Source: Candidatus Hydrogenedentota bacterium
Lineage (GTDB): Bacteria > Hydrogenedentota > Hydrogenedentia > Hydrogenedentales > CAITNO01
Assembly (NCBI GenBank): GCA_029554925.1
Contig: JAKPUV010001259.1
Location: 1 to 9,799 of the forward strand
Reading direction: 5' to 3'
Length of the DNA stretch: 9,799 nucleotides
The translations under genes and the position numbers were made by a program. Under the pieces are notes generated by a model. It saw only the letters and a program-made list of their open reading frames with translations. It made no database searches and was not told the origin of the DNA. How positions within the stretch are numbered: the first letter of the stretch is position 1; each line of letters begins with the position of its first letter. This document shows, piece after piece, positions 1 through 6,341 of this stretch.

Positions 1-701
1 CGGTGGCGGCGGGGTATGAGGCCTGGGAGCGTTTCGACATGGACGGGGCGCGGCGTTTTCTGGACGCGGCCCGGCGCGTTGCCCAGGGGGATGCCGGGAC
101 CGCCGCGCTGGCAGCGTCGCTGGGGGAAAATCTGGCGGCACTGGACACGCGGGCGGAGAACGAGGGGTTCTGGCATGTGCTCAACCTGCGCGCCCATGCG
201 GCGCGGGCGCTGGCGCGGGGGGACACGCACCGGGCGGTGATGGCGGTGAACGCGGCGGCGGAGTCTTTCCTTAAGCACGCGCTGGGGCGGGATTTCCCCG
301 ACCGCCCGGACCCGCATGCCCGGCTGGAGTTTGAGGAACTGCCCGCGCAGGAGGAGATTGAGCGCGTGGGCAGGCTTCTTTGGGGCGGCGGTTACCGCAG
401 AACCACGGGCTGTGGGTTTCTGACTTTCATGAACAGCTTCCAGGTGTACGCGGCGTGGAGGGGCCTCGACGACGGAGCGGTCCGCGGATGGGGCCCCCGG
501 CTTCACGAGTTGTCGCAGACACGCAATCGCCTGCCCTGGGCGCATGGGGCCACGGGCGACGCGGCCCCGACGCCGGAGGAGGTGGAGGCGCATTTGAAGA
601 CGCTGGACGATCTGACGAATGCGTTTTCGGCGGCGCCGGACCGGGCGGCCGCCGAAAAGGCGGGCAACGGCTTTGACTTCAACGCGGCCTCCGCGGTGTA
701 G
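1..701 (+). CDS. Partial CARF/HEPN-type CRISPR ancillary RNase, TIGR02710-like (C-terminal part)
   Basis: The open frame enters from the left edge and ends with TAG at 699-701. The GTG at 3-5 is probably an internal valine codon rather than a start, because no ribosome binding site can be seen and the protein begins in mid-domain. About 232 residues are visible, mostly helical. The early segment YEAWERFDMDGARRFL resembles the start of the helical half of TIGR02710-family CRISPR proteins. Near residues 174-181 the motif R-N-R-L-P-W-A-H fits the HEPN ribonuclease signature (R-x4-6-H, commonly RN...H). Family knowledge: such proteins pair an N-terminal CARF domain, which binds cyclic oligoadenylate, with a C-terminal HEPN RNase that is activated by type III Cas10. 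Here the CARF half is outside the window, so the sensor role is inferred. The next gene, cas10, starts 34 bases downstream on the same strand, which supports a linked function. It could instead be another Csm6/Csx1-like protein. Confidence 0.6.
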   Translation, partial: VAAGYEAWERFDMDGARRFLDAARRVAQGDAGTAALAASLGENLAALDTRAENEGFWHVLNLRAHAARALARGDTHRAVMAVNAAAESFLKHALGRDFPDRPDPHARLEFEELPAQEEIERVGRLLWGGGYRRTTGCGFLTFMNSFQVYAAWRGLDDGAVRGWGPRLHELSQTRNRLPWAHGATGDAAPTPEEVEAHLKTLDDLTNAFSAAPDRAAAEKAGNGFDFNAASAV

Positions 702-723
702 CGGCGGGCGGCAGGTGAAAGAC

Positions 724-729
724 AGGAGG
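724..729 (+). promoter_or_regulatory. Ribosome binding site setting the cas10 start
   Basis: AGGAGG lies six bases before the ATG at 736. It decides the start against an open frame that continues upstream to 619 inside the previous gene. The protein from 736 begins exactly with the first palm strand (ALIFDIS), as expected for a Cas10 without an HD domain. Confidence 0.8.
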
Positions 730-735
730 GTTGGC

Positions 736-2319
736 ATGGCCACGGCATTGATCTTCGACATCAGCGGGAAACAGCGGCACATCTTCAGCACGACCATGCT
801 CCGCAGCATTGTGGGCGCGTCGGCGCGGATGGACATGCTGAACAGCGCGTTCCGGAGCCGGTTCAGCGAGGAGCTGGTCTATTCGGGGGGCGGCAACGGC
901 GTGGCCGTCTTCGCCGACGACAGGCGGCTCCAGGAGGCCGAAGCCTTCCTGTCGGAGCAGGCCGCGCTGCTCGGCGTGGCGCTGCCCCGGGCCACGCTGC
1001 AAACCGCCGGCCCCGATCTGGATTGGGACGAGCTCGACCGGCTGCAGGCGCGTCTGGCGGAGGTCAAACGGCGCGCCCAGCCCGCGCCCCAGCCCTTCAG
1101 TTTCCCCCTGGCGGACCAGTGCCAGGTGTGCGGACGGGGCGCCGCCCTGCCGGGCACGGTGGAAGACAAGCATGTCTGCTTCCGGTGCCGCGAGAAACTC
1201 GTCTGGGGGTTCGGGGACACGGACCACGGGACCCATGCGGGGCAGGCCCACCAGTGGATCGCCCAGGCCGCGTATCAGCGCGATGCCGCGGGGCTGTTCA
1301 TGCTCAACCTGGAACAGACCGCCTCCGTTTGCCGCAAATGGCGGCGGGCGAAGGCGGGCGCCCCCGCGGACGCCCGCGACCGGGACGAGGAGCGCAGCCT
1401 GATGGCGGTGGTCTGCATGGACGGCAACGGCATGGGCCGCCGCATCGAGGCCCTGCGCGAAAAGGGAAAGCGCGAGGGCAGAAGCCCCCACGAACTGCTC
1501 GGCGCGTTTTCCGACGGCGTCGAGGCGGTGCTGAAGGAGTCCCTCAAGCGGGCCATGCATGAGGTCTTCGGAGAGACCCTTCCGCAGGGGGTGCGCATCC
1601 CGCTCCGGCCGCTGATCGCCGCGGGGGATGACATCTGCCTCATCACGGCCCCGGAGACGGCGCTGGACCTCACGCGGAGCATCGCGGCCCACTTCGCCGA
1701 AGCGGCGCGCGTCACCGACGCCGGCCTGCGCGGCGTCACCCTGTCCGCGGGCATCGCCGTGGTGCACAGCAGCTTTCCCGTGTCCGAGGCCGTCGGGCTG
1801 GCCGAGGAGCTGCTCTCCAGCGCCAAGCGCGGGGGGCAGGAAGCCCGGGCGGCGGGGGGCGATCCGCCCGCGATGGTGGATTTCGCCGTGGTGCTGGACG
1901 CGAAGATGGACGCCCTCCCGGTGCGCCGCCGGCGCGAGTGCGTGTTCGCGGCGCCGGACGGCAAGACGTTCACCCTGACCCGGAAGCCCTACCGCCTGAC
2001 AGAAGAAGGACCCGACGGGCAGCCCAGCCTGGCGTGTGTGCAGGAGAAGGCGAAGGAGCTGAGGGCCACCAAAGTGGCCCGGTCGAAGATCAAGGCCCTG
2101 CGCGAGATTCTGCGCGAGGGTCCGGATGAGCGGGCCGACCGGCTGGCGCCGTACCGCCGCGAGGGTGCCAAATGGAAGAAACTGAAAACGCTGATGGACT
2201 GGCATCTTGAAGAAACGGACACCGGCCGGAAGGAGGCCTTTCTCGACATCGTGGAGGTCTATGACTTCCTGATGGAGAACCCTGAAGACGCGCAGGCTCC
2301 GGCCGCGAGGGAGGACTGA
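736..2319 (+). CDS. cas10: Cas10, short HD-less form with zinc ribbon and AGDD palm
   Basis: This is the large subunit of a type III CRISPR effector, 527 residues. It opens directly with the first palm domain (residues 1-110): the strand ALIFDIS, then IVGAS at 26-30 and the SGGGN motif at 50-54. A zinc ribbon follows with Cys129/132 and Cys148/151. The second palm domain (about 220-395) has the core strand VVCMDGNGMG (Asp229) and A-G-D-D at 296-299, where the cyclase motif is usually GGDD. The helical end (about 430-520) fits the Cas10 D4 domain. There is no N-terminal HD nuclease domain, so DNA cleavage by this protein is not expected. Both aspartates of the cyclase motif are kept, so synthesis of cyclic oligoadenylate is plausible but unproven. 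Most Cas10 proteins are longer (often 700-900 aa). The stop is followed after four bases by the Cas7-Cas5 gene, so the two are probably co-translated. Confidence 0.9.
   Translation: MATALIFDISGKQRHIFSTTMLRSIVGASARMDMLNSAFRSRFSEELVYSGGGNGVAVFADDRRLQEAEAFLSEQAALLGVALPRATLQTAGPDLDWDELDRLQARLAEVKRRAQPAPQPFSFPLADQCQVCGRGAALPGTVEDKHVCFRCREKLVWGFGDTDHGTHAGQAHQWIAQAAYQRDAAGLFMLNLEQTASVCRKWRRAKAGAPADARDRDEERSLMAVVCMDGNGMGRRIEALREKGKREGRSPHELLGAFSDGVEAVLKESLKRAMHEVFGETLPQGVRIPLRPLIAAGDDICLITAPETALDLTRSIAAHFAEAARVTDAGLRGVTLSAGIAVVHSSFPVSEAVGLAEELLSSAKRGGQEARAAGGDPPAMVDFAVVLDAKMDALPVRRRRECVFAAPDGKTFTLTRKPYRLTEEGPDGQPSLACVQEKAKELRATKVARSKIKALREILREGPDERADRLAPYRREGAKWKKLKTLMDWHLEETDTGRKEAFLDIVEVYDFLMENPEDAQAPAARED
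2308..2314 (+). promoter_or_regulatory. Ribosome binding site of the Cas7-Cas5-Cas11 fusion, inside the cas10 end
   Basis: AGGGAGG lies nine bases before the ATG at 2324 and within the last codons of cas10. Initiation of the fusion gene is therefore likely coupled to termination of cas10. Confidence 0.65.
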
Positions 2320-2323
2320 CACC

Positions 2324-4498
2324 ATGCTGAAAGTGACTCTTGAACTGCTCTCGGACATGCACATCGGCAACGGATTGTCCGACGGGGTGGTGGATTCCGA
2401 CTTTGACCGCGACGAGTCGGGCAGGCCCTGCGTGAAGGGAAGCACCCTCAAGGGACTCCTTCGGGAGTCCTGCCTGGACCTGCTGGAATGCCTCGGCGGA
2501 AAAGTCGCCGGCGGCGGGGCCCTGCTGGAGGCCGTCTTCGGCCGGTCTGAAGACGCCCCCGGCGCGGGCGGGGTCGTGTTTCCGTTCCTGAGGCCGTCAG
2601 CGGCGGCGGCGCAACGGGTGGTCACCGGACACACGGAGATTGACGCCCGCACCGGCACCGCGGCCAAGGGACGGCTCTATCTGGTCGCCCACGCCCCGGC
2701 CGGCCTCCGTTTCGAGGGTGAACTGGCCGACGGGGGCATTCCCCCAGAACAGCTTGACCGGGCGCGCGCACTCCTTTCCCTGGGGCTGCTGAACCTGGAG
2801 GGGGTGGGCGGCAAGCGGCGCGCGGGCAAAGGCCGGGTGAAGGCCCGGCCCGCGGACTGGATGCCCCTGGAACCGCCGGCGTTGCTCCAGCGGGTCAACG
2901 AGGCGATAACCGTCCTGAAAGCGCCCCCGGCGGCTGCGGCGGCGCAGCAGGCCCGGGGGCCGGCCCTCCCCGAAATCCGCAGCCTGTCCGAATCCAACGC
3001 CGTGTGCGCGCTGGACCTGACCTTCACGGCGGAGGCCCCCCTGTGTTTGCCGGACGGTCCGCCCTCGGGCAACCGCTTCGGCTGTCTGGACCATGTGCCG
3101 CCGGGCACCCTCGCGGGGCTCTTTTTCAACCTGCTCAAACGCCGCGGCTATGCCGGGGAGGACATTGAGCGCCTTCTGACGGCGCGCGCTGTCGCCTTTC
3201 CCGCGCTGCTGCCGCTGCCCGGCGGGGACGCCGCCCCGGCGGATGCGTTCCCCGTTCCCTGGCCCCTGAGCCTGGAGGCGTGCAAGAAGGCCCGCGGCGA
3301 AGCCGGCCACCATTTCGCCGACGGGCTCGGCAGGGCGCCTGCGCTTTGCGGAACATGCCAGGGGGCGGTGAGCCCCGAGGCGGGGAAGTTCTTCCGGCTT
3401 GCCGCCGAAGAAGTGCGGGTCGGCGGCGTCTCGAAAACCCTGACCATGCACAACCGCATTGACCGCGCCACCCAGACCACCACCGACGCGGGCGTCTTCA
3501 CGCAGGAGGTGATCCCCGAGGGGACGGTGTTCCGTGGAAGAATCTTCTTCGCCACCCCGGAGCTCCGCGCTTTCTGGATGACCGTTCTGGGGGGGGGCGG
3601 AAACAGGGCGGTGGCCGCCTTCGGCAAGGGGCGCAACCGCGGCTATGGCCGGGGTGTTTTGGCGTGGACGGAGGCGGCCGACACGGCGCTGCCCCGGTTC
3701 AAAGCCCGGTGCGACGCCGCCGCGGGAGACACCTTCTCGCTCCTCCTGCTTTCCCCGGCCATCCTGCTGGAGGATTCGCTGGCCGTGAAGAACGCCCCGG
3801 ACGGCGTGGATCTGGCCCTCGCCCTTGGGGAGGCCGCCCCCTTCTGCGACCTCGACAACGGGGACGGCGCGGCCTTTTCCCGGCTGGTGCCGGTCTTCCC
3901 CTACAACAGCCACCGGACCATGCCCGAGTTCCCCGAAATGGTGCTGACCCCCGGAAGCGTGTTCCGGTTCCGGTGGAGCGGGGACGTTCCGGAGGACCGC
4001 AGGCGCCTCCTGCTGGCGCGTCTGGAGTGTCTGGGCATCGGCGAGCGGCGCAATCTGGGCTATGGCCGCTGCATGACCAACCCGCTCGCCGGGGTCGCCT
4101 TGGCCGCGGATGCCCGGCTGGAGGTTGATCCCGAAATCCGGAAAGCCGGGAGGCGGCTCAGCGAAAACGCCGTCGCCGCGCGCGCGGCGGCGGATGCCTT
4201 CTTTGCGGCGAACCGGGCCGATGCCGCGAACTGCCCGGGCGCTTCGCAGCTCAAGGGGGTGTTTGACACCGCCGCGGCCGGCGGCGCGAACCGCATCAAG
4301 GAGGAAATCGAGAAGAGAAGCAAACGGACACGGGAAAAGGAGAAATGGTTCAGCGTCGTCCATGACCCCGGGACCAGGACAAATCTGACCTATGAGGCGC
4401 ACCTCTCGGCGTTTGTGGACACTTACGGCGTTGAGGGCATGCAGCAGTTTGTGAGGGCGGCCCAGGAGGCCGATGACCACCGCCGGCGCGGATTCTAG
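2324..4498 (+). CDS. cas7-cas5-cas11: Cas7-Cas5(Csx10-like)-Cas11-like fusion, type III-Dv effector subunit
   Basis: The protein has 724 residues in three parts. Residues 1-180 are a Csm3-like Cas7 RAMP: IGNG at 14-17, an Asp-rich loop with Asp20, 24 and 26 where Csm3 keeps its RNA-cleaving Asp, KGSTLKGLLRE at 38-48, and the glycine loop GGKRRAGKGRV at 162-172. A linker rich in Ala and Pro (about 195-220) follows. Residues 225-600 look like Csx10/Cas5: CxxC at 342-345, MHNRIDRATQT at 375-385, and two glycine loops, GKGRNRGYGRG (434-444) and GERRNLGYGRC (573-583). Residues 605-724 are predicted helical and charged (SQLKGVFDTA, then a Lys/Glu/Arg-rich helix and VDTYGVEGMQQFVRAAQ), as expected of a Cas11 small subunit. 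This domain order matches the Cas7-Cas5-Cas11 subunit known from Synechocystis III-Dv. The Cas5 part would hold the crRNA 5' handle and the Cas11 part would line the target path. The Cas11 call rests only on position and helical character. Confidence 0.8.
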   Translation: MLKVTLELLSDMHIGNGLSDGVVDSDFDRDESGRPCVKGSTLKGLLRESCLDLLECLGGKVAGGGALLEAVFGRSEDAPGAGGVVFPFLRPSAAAAQRVVTGHTEIDARTGTAAKGRLYLVAHAPAGLRFEGELADGGIPPEQLDRARALLSLGLLNLEGVGGKRRAGKGRVKARPADWMPLEPPALLQRVNEAITVLKAPPAAAAAQQARGPALPEIRSLSESNAVCALDLTFTAEAPLCLPDGPPSGNRFGCLDHVPPGTLAGLFFNLLKRRGYAGEDIERLLTARAVAFPALLPLPGGDAAPADAFPVPWPLSLEACKKARGEAGHHFADGLGRAPALCGTCQGAVSPEAGKFFRLAAEEVRVGGVSKTLTMHNRIDRATQTTTDAGVFTQEVIPEGTVFRGRIFFATPELRAFWMTVLGGGGNRAVAAFGKGRNRGYGRGVLAWTEAADTALPRFKARCDAAAGDTFSLLLLSPAILLEDSLAVKNAPDGVDLALALGEAAPFCDLDNGDGAAFSRLVPVFPYNSHRTMPEFPEMVLTPGSVFRFRWSGDVPEDRRRLLLARLECLGIGERRNLGYGRCMTNPLAGVALAADARLEVDPEIRKAGRRLSENAVAARAAADAFFAANRADAANCPGASQLKGVFDTAAAGGANRIKEEIEKRSKRTREKEKWFSVVHDPGTRTNLTYEAHLSAFVDTYGVEGMQQFVRAAQEADDHRRRGF
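3589..3597 (+). repeat. Nine-G homopolymer inside the Cas5-like segment
   Basis: Nine consecutive G occur in codons for Leu-Gly-Gly-Gly (residues 422-425) of the fusion protein. A one-base slip would truncate the protein before its second glycine loop and the Cas11-like tail. The frame is intact as given. Confidence 0.9.
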
Positions 4499-4501
4499 GA
4501 G
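4498..4501 (+). promoter_or_regulatory. Ribosome binding site chosen for the Cas7-2x start
   Basis: GGAG, in the context TAGGAGC over the stop of the previous gene, lies seven bases before the ATG at 4509. A competing ATG at 4473 has AGGAGG at 4464-4469, but only three bases away, and it would add a 12-residue Ser/Thr/Arg tail with no RAMP character. I prefer 4509, where the protein starts just before the first RAMP strand, but 4473 cannot be excluded. Confidence 0.55.
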
Positions 4502-4508
4502 CAAAACC

Positions 4509-5924
4509 ATGAACATAGCCGAAGCATCAGCACCCATCCGCCTGGTTCTTGAGGGCACTCTCCGCATGCGCGGCGCCTTTGCCAGCGCCGGCACCGAAAT
4601 CAGGGCCGGCGACGACGCCACCCTGCTGCGCGACGGCGGGGGAAAGGTTCTTCTGAGCGGCACGGGCCTCAAGGGCGCGCTCCGTTCCCTGATGGAGCGG
4701 ACCGGCGAGGCTTCTGTCGAGTCTCTGTTCGGCAAGCAGGACAACGCCTCCCGTATCGTGATTGCGGACGCCGCCTTCGACACGCAGGGCCAGAAGCGGC
4801 ACCGGGTGGCCATCAACCGCAAGCGCGGGGTCGCGGCGGACGGGCTTCTCTTTGACCAGGAGATGACCGGCCCAGGCGCCGCCTTTCCGGTGCGCGTCAC
4901 CGTGAAAAGTTCGCAGGACACCCTGGAGGCGGACCGGCAGGCCCTCGCATGGATCAAGGCCCTGCTGGAGTGGGGCGCCGTCACCCCCGGGGGCGACTCC
5001 CGCCGCGGCGCGGGGCATTGCCTCCTCAAGCACGCCTCGGTTCGTGAGTACGACAAGAGCGCCGAGGAGGGGCTGGCCGGGTGGCTCGCGGGGACCGATC
5101 CCATCGCCGAAACGGCCCTCGCCGCTCCAGCGCTTCCCGGCGGCAGCCTCCGCTTTTTGGCCGTGGACCTATCCCTTGCCTTCGCGGACGGGGTGCTTGT
5201 GGGCGGCGGCGACAAGAAGGACGCGACCAGTGATCTTGTCGCCTACACCATGACCGACGCCGAGGGCAACGAGCGTCTCGTGCTTCCCGGCGGGGGGATT
5301 CGGGGCGTCCTGCGCCAGGCCGTGGAGCGCCTCTGGCGGCTGCGCGGCGCGGCCAATGTGTGCGACCCCTCTGAGGCGGGCGGCTGGTGCTCGGCCGAAC
5401 GCAGACGCACCGGCGGGAAAACCGATGGGACGGACCTTTGCCCCGTGTGCGCCCTCTTCGGCGCCATCAACTGGCGCGCGCCGCTGGCCATCAGCGATTT
5501 CGTCAAGCGCGGAGGCCTCCCCGACAACCCCTGCCTTGTGGACCACGTCGCCATCAACCGTTTCCACGGCGGGGCGGAGGAGTCGAAAAAGTTTGACGAG
5601 ACCCCCGTTTTCACCGACGGGTTCGCGGGGCGGGTGATGCTCGAAAACCCCACCCCCAAACAGCTCGCCGTGCTGGCCCACCTCGGGCTCATGGCCCGCG
5701 ACGGGGAACTGTGGTTCGGGCACTCCACCCACCGCGGCATCGGCCGCCTGACCGGAATCACCGTCAAGCGGCTGAGCCTCTTGCAGGCGTCCCCCTGGAC
5801 CGCGGGGGTGCCCGCTCCCTTCGATGAAGCCGCCGCCCTGATCTCGCAGAGTGGTGCGGAGATTGACTGGATGAAGTGGCTGGCGGCCCTCGAGCCGGCC
5901 ATGACAACCCTTGAGGAGGCATGA
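4509..5924 (+). CDS. cas7-2x: Tandem double Cas7 (Cas7-2x, two Csm3-like RAMP domains)
   Basis: A 471-residue backbone subunit made of two Csm3-like RAMP domains. Domain 1 (about 8-180) has an Asp-bearing loop AGDDATLL at 33-40, LSGTGLKGALR at 49-59, an INRKRGVAADGLLFDQE segment at 102-118 and the glycine loop GGDSRRGAGH at 161-170. Domain 2 (about 212-420) has the loop GGGDKKDATSDL at 232-243 (Asp235, 238, 242), LPGGGIRGVLR at 259-269, likely zinc ligands Cys285, Cys294 and Cys311/314, AINRFHGGAEES at 348-359, and GHSTHRGIGRL at 404-414. In Csm3 the equivalent loop carries the Asp that cuts target RNA every six bases, so both domains may be active nucleases. Most type III systems make several copies of one Cas7; here two are joined, as in III-Dv. 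Its stop and the next ATG are one base apart. Confidence 0.88.
   Translation: MNIAEASAPIRLVLEGTLRMRGAFASAGTEIRAGDDATLLRDGGGKVLLSGTGLKGALRSLMERTGEASVESLFGKQDNASRIVIADAAFDTQGQKRHRVAINRKRGVAADGLLFDQEMTGPGAAFPVRVTVKSSQDTLEADRQALAWIKALLEWGAVTPGGDSRRGAGHCLLKHASVREYDKSAEEGLAGWLAGTDPIAETALAAPALPGGSLRFLAVDLSLAFADGVLVGGGDKKDATSDLVAYTMTDAEGNERLVLPGGGIRGVLRQAVERLWRLRGAANVCDPSEAGGWCSAERRRTGGKTDGTDLCPVCALFGAINWRAPLAISDFVKRGGLPDNPCLVDHVAINRFHGGAEESKKFDETPVFTDGFAGRVMLENPTPKQLAVLAHLGLMARDGELWFGHSTHRGIGRLTGITVKRLSLLQASPWTAGVPAPFDEAAALISQSGAEIDWMKWLAALEPAMTTLEEA
5914..5919 (+). promoter_or_regulatory. Ribosome binding site of the 133-aa gene
   Basis: AGGAGG within the last codons of Cas7-2x, six bases before the ATG at 5926. 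It fixes that start over a TTG at 5911, which would place the binding site inside the gene. Confidence 0.75.
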
Positions 5925-5925
5925 C

Positions 5926-6327
5926 ATGAACGTCACCGCGCTGAACATCGGGAACTGCGAGGCCTATCCGGAGGACGCGCAGTGGATCTATTGGGAAAAC
6001 GCCTCCCGCGCCCACTACGGCCCCGCCACCGCGGAGGCCTGGCAGGACGGACTCGGCCAGGCCGACCGGATGATCGCCTTGGGGGTCCGCTCCACGGTGG
6101 AACTGCGCCGACTCGAGGGAAGGGGCTGGCGCGGCAGGAGGGGGACAGACCCCTCCGCGAACGCCTCACGAGTGGCCTACGCCGGCAGAGACGCCGTGCG
6201 CGAACTGCGCATTGACGCCACGGCGTGGGTGACAGGCCCCCCCCCGCCCCTCCGCGCGGACCGCGGGGTGGACCTGGACAGCGGCCAGCCGGTCTGGCTG
6301 CCCTTCATCGCCGAGAACAACGGATAG
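5926..6327 (+). CDS. Small protein of a type III-D operon, possible Csx19
   Basis: A 133-residue soluble protein with no signal peptide or membrane segment. I do not recognise it with certainty. It has an aromatic N-terminal stretch (DAQWIYWENASRAHYG, 17-32), a central VELRRL (58-63) followed by an Arg/Gly-rich turn, then alternating short segments that suggest beta strands (VRELRIDATAWV, 91-102), a run of four prolines and a WLPF near the end. In III-D loci a small protein called Csx19 (TIGR03984 family) is encoded between the Cas7 genes, and this gene sits just there, between Cas7-2x and the TIGR03986 protein. The 'ELR' segment is loosely reminiscent of Csx19. It is shorter than I would expect for that family and lacks the helical content of a Cas11 subunit. 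The position makes a role as an effector subunit or assembly factor likely; the exact family is uncertain. Confidence 0.65.
   Translation: MNVTALNIGNCEAYPEDAQWIYWENASRAHYGPATAEAWQDGLGQADRMIALGVRSTVELRRLEGRGWRGRRGTDPSANASRVAYAGRDAVRELRIDATAWVTGPPPPLRADRGVDLDSGQPVWLPFIAENNG
6237..6245 (+). repeat. Nine-C homopolymer in the small gene
   Basis: Nine consecutive C encode the Pro run at residues 105-108 of the 133-aa protein. A slip here would change its last 25 or so residues. The frame is intact as given. Confidence 0.9.
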
Positions 6328-6341
6328 AGGAGCCTTTTACC

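Noticed and set aside
679..2667. 662-aa open frame on the minus strand over cas10
   Set aside because: It lies opposite a gene with clear Cas10 motifs. Its product is rich in Arg, Pro, Gly and His with no recognisable domain, as expected of an antisense frame in high-GC codon-biased DNA.
4473..4508. Upstream ATG at 4473 as the start of Cas7-2x
   Set aside because: Its AGGAGG is only three bases away and the added residues lack RAMP character. The ATG at 4509 has a better spaced site. Not fully excluded.
2597..5215. 872-aa open frame on the minus strand over the RAMP genes
   Set aside because: It spans two real genes and their junction, and its composition is that of an antisense shadow. Its length only reflects the scarcity of stop codons at this GC content.
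6225..6341. GTG at 6225 as the start of the TIGR03986 protein
   Set aside because: It would overlap the small gene by about 100 bases and add a Pro/Gly/Arg-rich shadow sequence. The ATG at 6342 follows a good binding site and gives the typical NPYNFV beginning.
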